A stretch of 64,000 bases of DNA from JANWJE01 sp044326545 (GCA_044326545.1 JBIRBM010000002.1:62001-126000); one strand, 5' to 3'; positions 8,714 through 17,154 are shown, counted from the first letter of the stretch. Notes: generated from the letters alone by a model not told the origin. Translations and numbers: made by a program.

Positions 8714-8747
8714 GCCCAAATAGCGCTCCCAGTGTGTAAGGTGAGTT
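8714..8747. repeat. dispersed palindromic repeat, right half only
   Basis: A half-copy (CCCAAATAGCGCTCC...TAAGGTGAGTT) upstream of polA. The complementary left half is missing. It is followed within 20 bp by the inverted repeat that also appears on the far side of sppA. Confidence 0.6.
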
Positions 8748-8763
8748 GAAAAATGAAGCAACC

Positions 8764-8809
8764 TAGTGCTCTGTCAAGCTTAAATTTTCTGATTGGACTT
8801 GCGTCAAAG
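8764..8809. repeat. inverted repeat flanking sppA, copy A
   Basis: TAGTGCTCTGTCAAG...TCAAAG, about 46 bp. It recurs as a reverse complement, with a few changes, at 10191-10234 on the other side of the sppA/sohB gene. The rest of 8622-8928 holds no gene I can support. Confidence 0.65.
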
Positions 8810-8928
8810 CTCCGGGGGTTAAACGATTAAAAAAGGGGAGGAGTCTTGTAGAATACAACACTGCTTTCGATGACTTAAGCCCGAGGCTTTGGCCTCCCCC
8901 AGAGCTCACTTGAATTTGAAAACGGGCT

Positions 8929-9010
8929 CTTAAGAACGTATTCAAAATCTTTGATCCGATGATTTGTGGCGGCAAAGCATCGTGATCAAAGATTCTGAAC
9001 AGCTTTTAAG
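8929..9010. repeat. long imperfect hairpin at the 3' end of sppA
   Basis: TTAAGAACGTATTC..TTTGATC pairs with GATCAAAGATTC..TTTTAA over about 26 bp with a few mismatches, and the centre (CGATGATTTG / CAAAGCATCG) pairs again. It overlaps the last codons of the sppA gene by 5 bp. Fragments of the same GATCAAAGATT wording occur at 2435-2460 and 34967-34995. Confidence 0.65.
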
Positions 9011-10046
9011 GGGTGTAAAGGTAGAGGAATTGATGACGGAACATAAGATCTATCTCAGGGGAAATCGAGAGGTGATGCTTGATTGTCCCATTGAATAAAG
9101 AACTGGCTTGGCTGCTGAAAATTCCGGTCCACCACGTTCTATTTTCAAGACGCACGACTTGGTAGGCATCATCTGCAATATTGGCATTTTTGACGAGTTC
9201 TTTTAATGCATCAGCTAGCGTAGAGCCACTGACATCAATATATCCATACTCTTTTGCAAGGGGGGCTGGAAAAATCTTGGCACCATAATCTTTTATAAGA
9301 AGTTCTTTGTCCATTGCGGGACGATGCAATGCGACAAGTTCAACAAAATGCGTGTAGTAGAAGTCAATGATTTGACGGTAGTTAGCATCTTCATCGGGTT
9401 TCCAAGGACGTAGTGGATTCAAAGCGTCTTTGTCTTTACCGGCCGAAATTGTAAGGGCTTCAACACCGACTTTGTCTAAAAGCTTTGTTACATTTAAAAA
9501 TGTAGGGGCGATCACGCCTACGCTCCCAATAAGGCTCGTATCGCTTGCAAAAATTTTATCTGCAGCAAGAGCCACATACATTCCTCCGGATGCGCAGAGG
9601 CCATCGACATAAGCATAAACGGGGACTTTGTATGTTTCTTTATATGTCTGGATCGCTCGAAAAATGCCATCAGCATCGGTGACGGTGCCGCCTGGAGTGT
9701 TAATATAAAGAAAAAGGGCTTTGACTCTGTCGTCTTTAAAATTTCCTTCGCGCGATTCAATCAGTTGTTGGCGAATCGATTGATTGTTTAAATTTTCCAA
9801 TCCAATCACACCATCAACATTGATTTGAAGAATGACTGGAGAATCGTTTGCAAGAGCTTCGCGCTTTCCTTCTGCGTTAGGGAGGATTTCTTCCGTGTTG
9901 ACGGTTGTTAATTTTCCATTATTCGCATTACCTGATATGGAGTTGATTAAAACGGTAATAAAGACGAAACCTAAACAAAGTCCAATCACGACGCAAAAAG
10001 CAATAGCGAGGGCTCGAGTGGCAGAATAAAGAATGGAATCACGCAT
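9006..10046 (-). CDS. sppA: signal peptide peptidase, S49 family (SppA/SohB)
   Basis: A 346-residue membrane serine protease that cleaves leftover signal peptides or other membrane fragments. One N-terminal membrane segment (about residues 14-37) anchors it. The S49 core contains YINTPGGTVTDADGI (about 112-126), the nucleophile region DGLCASGGMYVALAADKI (Ser of ASGG) and a Lys in SAGKDKDALN that would be the general base. It is the short single-domain form, as in SohB and bacterial SppA36, rather than the duplicated E. coli SppA. It stands alone, with repeats on both sides. Confidence 0.9.
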   Translation of the reverse strand: MRDSILYSATRALAIAFCVVIGLCLGFVFITVLINSISGNANNGKLTTVNTEEILPNAEGKREALANDSPVILQINVDGVIGLENLNNQSIRQQLIESREGNFKDDRVKALFLYINTPGGTVTDADGIFRAIQTYKETYKVPVYAYVDGLCASGGMYVALAADKIFASDTSLIGSVGVIAPTFLNVTKLLDKVGVEALTISAGKDKDALNPLRPWKPDEDANYRQIIDFYYTHFVELVALHRPAMDKELLIKDYGAKIFPAPLAKEYGYIDVSGSTLADALKELVKNANIADDAYQVVRLENRTWWTGIFSSQASSLFNGTIKHHLSISPEIDLMFRHQFLYLYTP

Positions 10047-10190
10047 AGTTTACCCAAATTAGAAGTTGAAAGCACCTTTATAATACAGTTTGTTTTTTAG
10101 GGAAAGTAATTAGAGAGTCTCTTAAAACTTCGATTCCCTGTAGGGGGTGAGATCGGTGTTGCCTTTTCACAATCTGTCTCAAGCCCGAGG

Positions 10191-10234
10191 CTTTGAAGCA
10201 GTCCAATCCGAAATTTAACCTTGACAGAGCACTA
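10191..10234. repeat. inverted repeat flanking sppA, copy B
   Basis: About 44 bp, reverse complement of 8764-8809 with a few differences (CTTTGAAGCAGTCCAATCC...GACAGAGCACTA). It is followed by a degenerate half-site of the dispersed palindrome (to about 10260: CTAAGGTTAGTTTT). Otherwise 10047-10430 is spacer upstream of sppA and hctA. Confidence 0.65.
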
Positions 10235-10430
10235 GCGCTCTTGCTGCCTAAGGTTAGTTTTAACAAGGGGGATCATCATTCTATTTGCCTCGAAAAAGGC
10301 CTTTTTTATTCTAAAATGGTGTGAAAGTGAAAAAAAAACTCTATTTTCGCAAAAAAAGATTGCACAATATATCTAAAGCTAATATTTAATTAGCTATCAA
10401 TCTATAACTCTAAAAGGAGGAGTTCTACAC

Positions 10431-10988
10431 ATGTCAATACAAGACACCTATACACATTTGAAAGCCCTATTATCACAAGTCATAGCCGATCTTGATAAAT
10501 CAGAAAACGGTAATAAAGCTGCTTCACAGCGTGTTCGTACAGGCACAGTTAAATTGGAAAGAATTGCCAAGTTATTTCGTAAAGAGTCTATTTCTTTCGA
10601 AAAAAATAATAAAGGAGTAAAAAAAACAACTAAAGCAGCGGCTGCTAAAAAAGTTGAATCTGCTCCAAGCAAAGCAGGAACTAAATCGAAGCCAGCACCT
10701 GGATTAAAGGCAGCTCCTGCATCGAAGGCAGCTCCTGCATCCAAGGGATCCCCTGTGTCCAAGGCAGCTCCTGTATCGAAGGCAGCTCCTGCATCGAAGG
10801 CAGCTCCTGTATCCAAGGCAGCTCCTGCATCGAAGGCTGCCCCTGTTAGCAAAGACGCAAAAGCTCAGAATTCTGGATTAAAAGCGAAACCGAAGTCAAC
10901 ACAAGCAAAAACTAGTGTTAAATCACGTCCTCTCTCCATTAAGCGTCCAACAGCAAAACTCCCAACAAAACGTGCGAAAGCTTCCTAA
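10431..10988 (+). CDS. hctA: histone H1-like nucleoid protein Hc1 (HctA) with hexapeptide repeats
   Basis: A 185-residue lysine/alanine-rich DNA-binding protein that condenses the chlamydial nucleoid when reticulate bodies turn into elementary bodies. Residues 8-60 carry the HctA-specific N-terminal domain (NGNKAASQRVRTGTVKLERIAK and KESISFEK wording). The C-terminal DNA-binding tail is unusual: residues 92-141 are eight or so tandem hexapeptides of the type K-A-A-P-A/V-S, encoded by an 18-bp tandem repeat (10704-10853), and a conventional Lys/Arg-rich stretch follows (150-185). A strong AAAGGAGGAG precedes the ATG. In chlamydiae hctA is a late gene repressed by Euo, which is encoded about 4.3 kb away here. 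The next gene is the same type of methyltransferase that follows hctA in Chlamydia. Confidence 0.92.
   Translation: MSIQDTYTHLKALLSQVIADLDKSENGNKAASQRVRTGTVKLERIAKLFRKESISFEKNNKGVKKTTKAAAAKKVESAPSKAGTKSKPAPGLKAAPASKAAPASKGSPVSKAAPVSKAAPASKAAPVSKAAPASKAAPVSKDAKAQNSGLKAKPKSTQAKTSVKSRPLSIKRPTAKLPTKRAKAS
10704..10853 (+). repeat. 18-bp tandem repeat within hctA
   Basis: About eight units of GCAGCTCCTGCATCGAAG with alternating GCA/GTA and TCG/TCC codons. The unit encodes AAP(A/V)SK. The alternation of whole-unit variants suggests that expansion was by unequal exchange or slippage. Confidence 0.9.
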
Positions 10989-11043
10989 TCTTAGTTTGAA
11001 CGAATCTGCATCTAATCAGAGATTCATTTACCTCTTTTTATTC

Positions 11044-11119
11044 GGCTATTTTCATGATTTTGTCAGCTCTTTGCTCATTTTTCCTCTGCAGAAGGTTTGA
11101 CAAAATGATGAAAATAGCC
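11044..11119 (+). terminator. long-stem terminator-like hairpin after hctA
   Basis: The arms 11044-11065 and 11098-11119 (GGCTATTTTCAT.. and its complement) pair over 22 bp with one mismatch, around a 32-nt loop, followed by CTTTTATTCTCTTT. It lies between hctA and the methyltransferase gene and likely ends hctA transcripts. Confidence 0.6.
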
Positions 11120-11149
11120 TTTTATTCTCTTTAATCCTAACATGATCTT

Positions 11150-12583
11150 ATGACAAAACAATCTCGATTTGCTCAATTAAATATTACGGAATTTTCTAAG
11201 GAAGGGCTAGGAAAAGGAGATTGGGTGACTGGTACAGGTGTTTTGCATCCTGTTGAGGTCCCTTTTTCGATGCCTGGAGATGAAGTGAATGTCAGGCTAA
11301 TGAAGAAAACAAGGGGTATCTATCAAAGTGAACCTGTTGATTGGATTCAATTTTCGACTGATCGTGTGAAGCCTCAGTGCCAGCATTTTGGTAAATGTGG
11401 CGGATGCCGCTGGCAGCACATCGCTTATGAAGATCAACTCAAACAAAAAGAAGCATTGATAAAAGGTTATTTCAGCCCTTTTCTTCAAGAGAATACAGCA
11501 TGGCATCCTATTATTCCTTGCCAGTCTCCTTGGGAATATCGCAATAAAATGGAGTTATCTTTTTCTGCCGATAAGGCAGGCAATCGCTACTTAGGACTCA
11601 TTTTATATGGGACTCGGGGTTATGTTTTTCAAATGCAAGAGTGCCGTCTTATGAGCGAATGGGTTTCGAAGGCTGTAAAATCGGTTTCTCAATGGTGGGA
11701 AGCATCAGGTTTAGAGGCCTACCATATGGGAAAAAATAAAGGGTCTTTAAGAACACTCACACTGCGTCAGGGACAAAGAACGGGAGATCGCATGGTTATC
11801 CTGACAGTCTCTGGAAACCCCGATTTTGCCCTTAACAAAAAGCAGCTGGATCATTTTGTTGCGGCTCTACGAGAATCGATTGAACCTTCCATTCTCGATC
11901 AAAAGCTATCGATTTTCCTGCGGATCCAGCAAATCGCTAAAGGGCAGGCTACCCAATTTTATGAAATGCTTCTGTATGGCCCCGATCATATTCGAGAAAT
12001 TCTCCATATTGAAACGGAGAAAAATCAATCTGATTTACTCAATTTTAGAATTAGTCCAACGGCTTTTTTTCAACCGAACACTCTTCAAGCAGAAAAACTT
12101 TATTCAGAGGCCATTCAACTCACTCAAGCGCCATCGGGAAGTATTATTTATGACTTATACTGTGGAACAGGAACCTTAGGGATTTGCATGGCTAAAAAAG
12201 CAAAAAAAGTGGTCGGCATTGAAATTAATCCGGAATCATCTCTTGATGCGGTGGAAAATGTGAAAAAAAATCACCTATCTCATGTTTCGATTCTCACAGG
12301 CGATGTTGGCCATTTATTAGGTCCTCTTTTGCAAGATCCTGGATTACGTCCCGATGTCGTTCTCGTTGACCCTCCACGTGCTGGATTGGATGATCGGGCT
12401 ATAGGTCACCTAATCAGGATAAAAGCCCCTATTTTAACCTATATTTCGTGTAATCCGGCAACTCAAGCGAAAAATTTAGCCATTCTTTTGAAAGAAGGTT
12501 ATCATCTTAGAGCCGTTCAACCTGTTGATCAATTTCCACACACTTTGCATGTTGAGAATATTGCCGTCCTAACACGATCCTAA
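11150..12583 (+). CDS. 23S rRNA (uracil-C5)-methyltransferase, RlmD/RumA family
   Basis: A 477-residue class I SAM-dependent RNA m5U methyltransferase. An N-terminal TRAM-like domain is followed by the cluster CQHFGKCGGC (about residues 77-86), plus a fourth Cys in QECRL near 164, which bind a 4Fe-4S cluster in this family. The SAM-binding motif YDLYCGTGTLG, the VVLVDPPRAGLD motif, the catalytic Cys in YISCNPAT and the Glu in HVENIAV are all present. The substrate (U1939 or U747 of 23S rRNA, or U54 of tRNA) cannot be told from sequence alone. The hctA-methyltransferase order matches Chlamydia. A palindromic repeat starts at its stop codon. Confidence 0.9.
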   Translation: MTKQSRFAQLNITEFSKEGLGKGDWVTGTGVLHPVEVPFSMPGDEVNVRLMKKTRGIYQSEPVDWIQFSTDRVKPQCQHFGKCGGCRWQHIAYEDQLKQKEALIKGYFSPFLQENTAWHPIIPCQSPWEYRNKMELSFSADKAGNRYLGLILYGTRGYVFQMQECRLMSEWVSKAVKSVSQWWEASGLEAYHMGKNKGSLRTLTLRQGQRTGDRMVILTVSGNPDFALNKKQLDHFVAALRESIEPSILDQKLSIFLRIQQIAKGQATQFYEMLLYGPDHIREILHIETEKNQSDLLNFRISPTAFFQPNTLQAEKLYSEAIQLTQAPSGSIIYDLYCGTGTLGICMAKKAKKVVGIEINPESSLDAVENVKKNHLSHVSILTGDVGHLLGPLLQDPGLRPDVVLVDPPRAGLDDRAIGHLIRIKAPILTYISCNPATQAKNLAILLKEGYHLRAVQPVDQFPHTLHVENIAVLTRS

Positions 12584-12671
12584 CGTAAGGTGAGTTCCTA
12601 ACAATCTGTTTAAACAGACTTCTTAAGAACTTACCTTACGCACTCCTCGTGCGCAAGGTGAGTTAGGAACC
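12583..12671. repeat. compound dispersed palindromic repeat between convergent genes
   Basis: Two nested hairpins: ACGTAAGGTGAGTTC pairs with GAACTTACCTTACG, with an inner TCTGTTTAAACAGA, and CCTTACGCAC pairs with GTGCGCAAGG. The flank TTCCTAA / TTAGGAA is also shared. It lies between the stops of the methyltransferase and tsp and may act as a bidirectional terminator. Confidence 0.7.
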
Positions 12672-12693
12672 TTTGGTTTCTTTTATGTTTCTG

Positions 12694-14718
12694 CTAGTCT
12701 ATTTTTTCTTGAATAGCCACACCCTGCAAGTAAGGAACTGAAGAGAGAATTTCTTTAGATTGATGAAAAAAAAGTCCGTGTTCTTGTAGAATTAAAATCA
12801 AATCTTTCATAATATTATAAGATTCTTCCAATTGCAGATCGTTTTGACCAAAGTTTTCTACCAAATCGGGATCGCTATCTTCTTTCTTTTTAATCTCTTT
12901 GAGCATGTTTTGATAATTACGACTTCCTTCTATGCGGATGCTGGAATTTGTTTTGAGCTTTTCTAAGTAGGGGACATAAGTATCAATTTTTTCTTGTATT
13001 CCAAATTTGTAAAGTTTGCGGATTTTATCCCGTTGAAGAATCGGAATATCGGAAAGATCGTCGTTAAAATTTGAGTGGATATGATCATTCTCAAGAGGGT
13101 ACTTGGAAAAGCGCTCGCCGATCTCAGATTCTGATAACGGGCCTGGAATCACAATATCTGATAACACGCCGGTTAATTGGGGGGTTTTACCCGAAACGGT
13201 ATAGTACCTTCCTCGTGTGACTTTGTATTCACCTTTGGGATCTACCTGATCCTGGTCTGTGGTCGCTAAAGTAAACGTTTGGTAAGATCCTTTGCCAAAA
13301 GAATGATCATCTCCTACGATAATCGCTCGTCCATAATCTGCCAATGTTTGAGCGACAATTTCAGAGGCAGAAGCGCTCATCCGATTAATGAGAACAATCA
13401 GTGGACCATCCCACGCCATCGTTCCATCTAAGTCGCGTAAATGTTGCACGCGTCCACTTTCATCCTTGATGGAGACAACAATTCCTTTTGTAATAAACAA
13501 CCCTGTGACAGCGACTGCTTGTGTCAGAAGCCCCCCTGAGTTGTAACGCAAGTCTAAGATTAACCCTTCTAAATGATGTTCTGCTTTTAATTTATTAATT
13601 TCTTTTTCGAGATCTGCTGCTGAAGAACTATCACGATCCTGGTAAAATGAATAGAGTTTTAAATAGCCGATAACACCATTGCCGTAAGGCTCGTAAGAGC
13701 TTTTCAATCGACTTTCTTTTAAGACAACTTCACCTCGAAGAATCGAAAGGTCTAGCTTTTCTTCCTTAGAATTTCCTTCCGTTCCTTTTGTTTCCCGAAT
13801 AATGGTCAGGATGACAGGGGTATTTGCTTCTCCGCGGATGAGATCGACTGCATCACCAATATCCATTCCCACGACCGGTTCACCATTTACAGCGACGATT
13901 CGGTCTTTAACCTTTAATTCTTTTCCAAGAGCGGCGGGTCCCCCTTCAACGATCTTAACGATGCTAAAGCCGTTGATGTCATCGCGCAGTTGTGCTCCAA
14001 TTCCATAAAGGCGTTGCTGGACATTAATCATGAATTGAGTCGCTTCGGCGGGAGTAAAATAGACTGTATGTGCATCCATGGATGAAGCTGTCGCTTTTAA
14101 TACTTGAGATAAGATTAAACGTTCGCGCTCAATTGGATCGCTTATCATCATCTCTTCTTCGTATTTTGCTTGTCTTTTCGCAATGCGTTGCATCGATTTT
14201 TCCCGCATGTCGTCGCTGAGCTTTGCTGCGGTTTCAAGCTGCAAAGCATGGATTCTTTTAAGACGATTGACGAGTTCACTCTCAGATTTTGCCCAAGGCA
14301 TATCTTTAAATTCTTCTGCTTTTACATGCGTAGAAAGTTCTTGATAATCAATTTTTTGCTCGATTAAACGCCGTCTCTCGATTGCTTTAATAAAAACCTG
14401 GTGAATTTTCTCGAATGTTGTAAATTTATTATGGTTGTAGTCGTTTATCATCTGTTCTAGCAAGGCATCAGAAGGGTGGATCCATTCTTCGATATCGGAT
14501 TCAATAAAATAGGTTTTATTGATATCTAAATTTTCCAGGGCATTATTTAGGATTCTTTGTGCGAGAACCGGCGTTAATTTTTTATGAGAAGCGTGCGCTT
14601 TCATAATTTCTTTGACTTTTAAGGTGACATCTTGAGGGGTGATATCGGGTTGTTTGCCTTCAGATGTAAAACTTAACGAGAGACTCAATAATAGAAATAA
14701 TAAGAAGTATTTACGCAT
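12694..14718 (-). CDS. tsp: tail-specific (C-terminal processing) protease Tsp/Prc
   Basis: A 674-residue periplasmic S41 serine protease with a signal peptide (MRKYFLLFLLLSLSLSF). The order is an N-terminal helical domain, a PDZ domain (about residues 230-320, YGIGAQLR and IVAVNGEPV), the protease core with LDLRYNSGGLL, the nucleophile in NRMSASASEIVAQ and the Lys in DDHSFGKGSYQ, then a C-terminal helical domain. It degrades misfolded or tagged periplasmic proteins. The ATG at 14718 has AAAGG upstream; a TTG one codon earlier is less likely. It is convergent with the methyltransferase gene and divergent from euo. Confidence 0.94.
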   Translation of the reverse strand: MRKYFLLFLLLSLSLSFTSEGKQPDITPQDVTLKVKEIMKAHASHKKLTPVLAQRILNNALENLDINKTYFIESDIEEWIHPSDALLEQMINDYNHNKFTTFEKIHQVFIKAIERRRLIEQKIDYQELSTHVKAEEFKDMPWAKSESELVNRLKRIHALQLETAAKLSDDMREKSMQRIAKRQAKYEEEMMISDPIERERLILSQVLKATASSMDAHTVYFTPAEATQFMINVQQRLYGIGAQLRDDINGFSIVKIVEGGPAALGKELKVKDRIVAVNGEPVVGMDIGDAVDLIRGEANTPVILTIIRETKGTEGNSKEEKLDLSILRGEVVLKESRLKSSYEPYGNGVIGYLKLYSFYQDRDSSSAADLEKEINKLKAEHHLEGLILDLRYNSGGLLTQAVAVTGLFITKGIVVSIKDESGRVQHLRDLDGTMAWDGPLIVLINRMSASASEIVAQTLADYGRAIIVGDDHSFGKGSYQTFTLATTDQDQVDPKGEYKVTRGRYYTVSGKTPQLTGVLSDIVIPGPLSESEIGERFSKYPLENDHIHSNFNDDLSDIPILQRDKIRKLYKFGIQEKIDTYVPYLEKLKTNSSIRIEGSRNYQNMLKEIKKKEDSDPDLVENFGQNDLQLEESYNIMKDLILILQEHGLFFHQSKEILSSVPYLQGVAIQEKID

Positions 14719-14750
14719 CAATTTAACACCTTTTCTTAGAATGAAAATTT

Positions 14751-14828
14751 AACTGACCTTACGCATCAAAAAAGCTATTTGGGCTCAGCCAAAGCCTAAA
14801 TCGTGCTCCTGATGGGTAAGGTGAGTTT
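14751..14828. repeat. dispersed palindromic repeat
   Basis: AACTGACCTTACGCATC at the left and GATGGGTAAGGTGAGTT at the right pair around a centre that contains GGGCTCAGCCAAAGCCTAAATCG. It lies upstream of tsp. Confidence 0.75.
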
Positions 14829-14855
14829 TAACCCGACTTGAAAGATTTGCTTGTA

Positions 14856-14917
14856 TGAACCTATCCGGGTAACATTTAATCTCACTTTCGAGATTAAATG
14901 TTACCCGGATAGGTTCA
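14856..14917. repeat. perfect 28-bp inverted repeat
   Basis: The arms 14856-14883 and 14890-14917 are exact reverse complements (TGAACCTATCCGGGTAAC...) around a 6-nt loop (ACTTTC). This is one of the longest perfect stems in the window and is clearly related to 618-678. It lies in the divergent tsp/euo spacer, 30 bp past a dispersed palindromic repeat. The remainder, 14918-15252, is AT-rich leader of euo. Confidence 0.9.
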
Positions 14918-15252
14918 ATAACCCAATCATCTTAATGAAATTCGGTTTATCTTGGAAGGACTGAATTAGTAGTTCATTTTTTTTAAATAAAATAAAATTA
15001 TATTGCATTTTAAGAAATGCTCCTGTAGAATTTACGATTCTAATCATTCTTTTTGTTTTTATTTGATTGTTTCTTGTTTTAATTTCTTCTAAAGACATTT
15101 TATCTTTTTATAAACATAAAAAACATTCGTTATTTAAAAGAAAAAGATTGATTAAAATTTATTTTTGTGTCAAAATAAATACTTTCAATTTAAATAAAAG
15201 CTGAATTTGTTAAAAAATATAATTAATGAAAAAGATATTTGTGGAGGTTCAT

Positions 15253-15675
15253 ATGATTCAGAATAAAACTGAAGAGAGAAGAGTCGTTTCTATTACAGAA
15301 GCAGCCAAACTAAATAATGTTACAAGACAAGCGATATATGTTGCAATTAAGTTGAATAAGCTAAAAGCAACGAAGGAAACGACTCGTTGGACAATTAATT
15401 TAGATGATTTGGAAGAATACCGAACCCAAAAATATTCACGAACAAAATCTGTTTTTGAAGGTGAATTACTATTTGATAACGTTAGGGGGTATTTTTCTGT
15501 TAGTCAAGTCGCTGATATGCTGAGCGTTCCTGCGCAGAAAATCTATTATGCTACGCGGACGGGAGTATTGAAAGCTCATCGTAAGGGTGCTGCATGGGTG
15601 ATTCATTCCGATGATGTGAAAGAATACCAAGAGAAGTACACTGAAAAGAAAAGTCGTCGACGGGAAGTTGTGTAG
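15253..15675 (+). CDS. euo: Euo, developmental (late-gene) transcription regulator
   Basis: A 140-residue DNA-binding protein. The ATG at 15253 is chosen because GTGGAGG sits 6 nt before it; an in-frame ATG at 15226 lacks a leader. The wording VSITEAAK...VTRQAIYVAIKL and GELLFDN is characteristic of chlamydial Euo, which is made early and represses late genes such as hctA and omcAB. Two excisionase/MerR-like winged-helix units are visible in tandem: residues 12-57 (ITEAAKLNNVTRQAIY..RWTINLDDLEEY) and 81-125 (VSQVADMLSVPAQKIY..AWVIHSDDVKEY). The tail is basic (KKSRRR). It lies beside recJ, as in Chlamydia. Confidence 0.92.
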   Translation: MIQNKTEERRVVSITEAAKLNNVTRQAIYVAIKLNKLKATKETTRWTINLDDLEEYRTQKYSRTKSVFEGELLFDNVRGYFSVSQVADMLSVPAQKIYYATRTGVLKAHRKGAAWVIHSDDVKEYQEKYTEKKSRRREVV

Positions 15676-15843
15676 TCTCTGCTGCGGGGTGTTGAAATGT
15701 CCTGTTTTGACCATTTCAAAACGTTGTGACAGCGAAGAGGGCAAAAGGGTTCATATCTCTTCTGGATATGGTCCCTTTTGCAAGCTTTCAACTCCAACGT
15801 TTTGGTTCTGCCAACATTTTCACTTTGAGCTTGTTAAAAGCTC

Positions 15844-17154
15844 TTAAATCATCATGGCATTCTTTCTTATTTTCAAATGAATTAACGTCTCCACATGAGC
15901 CGTTTGGGGGAACATATCGTATATTTTTCCTTCGCTAATTTCATATTTTTCAGCCAGTAGATGTAAATCTCTAGCTAGGGTGGCGGGCATACAAGAGACA
16001 TATATCATCGATTCCGCATTGCTCTGGAGAAGCTGTTCGATCACATTTTTTGTTAACCCTTGACGAGGAGGATTTGCGATAATGAATCCTGTCTGATTTT
16101 TCTTAAGCCACTTGGGGAGAATTTTTTCGACATCTCCTTGGATAAATTCAATATTTTCAAGTTGATTAAGGGCGGCATTCTCTTGACAAAATCCGATAGC
16201 CTCCCGATTGAATTCCATCCCCGTTACAGCACGCCCTTGTTTTGCCAAAAGAAGTGAAGTGATTCCAAATCCACAATAGAGATCAAGAATATGATGCTCT
16301 CTTGATTGATCAACCAATCGATAAATATGGCGGTAAATATTTAGGCTTTGCCCGGGATGATTTTGTACAAATGTTTTTGGGGAATAGCGGAAGGTTAAGC
16401 CTTCAATTTTTTCTTCACAATATGGGTTGCCTAATACCATGTCTTGATTAGGGGTCTGGATCATGATCCCTGCAAGATCGGGTGAGTCTCTTAATAAAGT
16501 GTCGAACCAATCACGATTTATTTTAAATTGAGCATCAAATTGGAAGAATAGAATGAATTGTTGATGTTCATTTTTAAGCAATGTCAAGCGCCCTTCTCTT
16601 TTTCGGGGATTGGGAATTTCTTTCACCCATTCTTGGATTTGTTTTAGAATAAGAGCTTGAGAATCGATAAAAATAGAACACGCTTCAACCATAAGCAAAG
16701 AGTGATGGTCTCGAGCAATATAGCCAGCTTCAAATCCCTTCTCTTTTGGTTTTAAGTGAAGGGTGATATGGCGTCGATAGGCCCAATTTTGAGGAGCTGG
16801 AACAATTGAAATAAGGGGAGGAGAAAGATGTCCTATCCTCTTAAGAGAGTCTAAAACCGCATGTAATTTATAATTGAGCTGAGATTGAGGTGTTAAGTGT
16901 TGAAGCTGGCATCCTCCACAGCGACCAAAATAAGGACATAAGGGGGTTGTGTGTTCATGGTTTTTTTTTATGAATCCAATTAATTCTCCATGAGCAAACG
17001 ACCGTTTGACTTGTGTGATTTTGCATAAAACATAGTCGCCAACTGCTGTAAAAGGAATGAAGATGACAAAATTTTGGAATCGTAAAATTCCCTCTCCTCC
17101 AAAAGCAATTGTTTCAATTTCTCCTTCAACGGTTTGATTGATTGAGAGTGTCAT
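15844..17154 (-). CDS. second RNA (uracil-C5)-methyltransferase, TrmA/RlmD family
   Basis: A 436-residue paralogue of the 11150-12583 protein. The TRAM domain (about residues 5-62) precedes the Fe-S cysteines CPYFGRCGGC (about 73-82) and VEACS near 155; later come ILDLYCGFGITSLLL (SAM), FIIANPPRQGL, the catalytic Cys in YVSCMPAT and the Glu in HVETL. The NPPR wording replaces DPPR of the other copy. Its start overlaps the recJ stop in an ATGA, so recJ is translated just before it. One of the two paralogues probably modifies rRNA and the other tRNA or a second rRNA site; which is which is not decidable here. Confidence 0.88.
   Translation of the reverse strand: MTLSINQTVEGEIETIAFGGEGILRFQNFVIFIPFTAVGDYVLCKITQVKRSFAHGELIGFIKKNHEHTTPLCPYFGRCGGCQLQHLTPQSQLNYKLHAVLDSLKRIGHLSPPLISIVPAPQNWAYRRHITLHLKPKEKGFEAGYIARDHHSLLMVEACSIFIDSQALILKQIQEWVKEIPNPRKREGRLTLLKNEHQQFILFFQFDAQFKINRDWFDTLLRDSPDLAGIMIQTPNQDMVLGNPYCEEKIEGLTFRYSPKTFVQNHPGQSLNIYRHIYRLVDQSREHHILDLYCGFGITSLLLAKQGRAVTGMEFNREAIGFCQENAALNQLENIEFIQGDVEKILPKWLKKNQTGFIIANPPRQGLTKNVIEQLLQSNAESMIYVSCMPATLARDLHLLAEKYEISEGKIYDMFPQTAHVETLIHLKIRKNAMMI

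Noticed and set aside
8763..8975. ORF across the repeats upstream of polA (minus strand)
   Set aside because: It is made almost entirely of repeat sequence (inverted repeat, palindrome fragments) and has no leader.
10448..10852. Long minus-strand ORF (134 codons) opposite hctA with an Ala/Gly/Asp-rich repetitive product
   Set aside because: It is the antisense reading of the 18-bp tandem repeat; low-complexity repeats keep several frames open. No leader, and hctA on the plus strand is certain.
14901..15098. Minus-strand ORF of 65 codons in the tsp/euo spacer
   Set aside because: It ends inside the arm of the perfect hairpin and lies in AT-rich DNA; there is only a weak leader. A real small gene cannot be excluded, but I do not support it.
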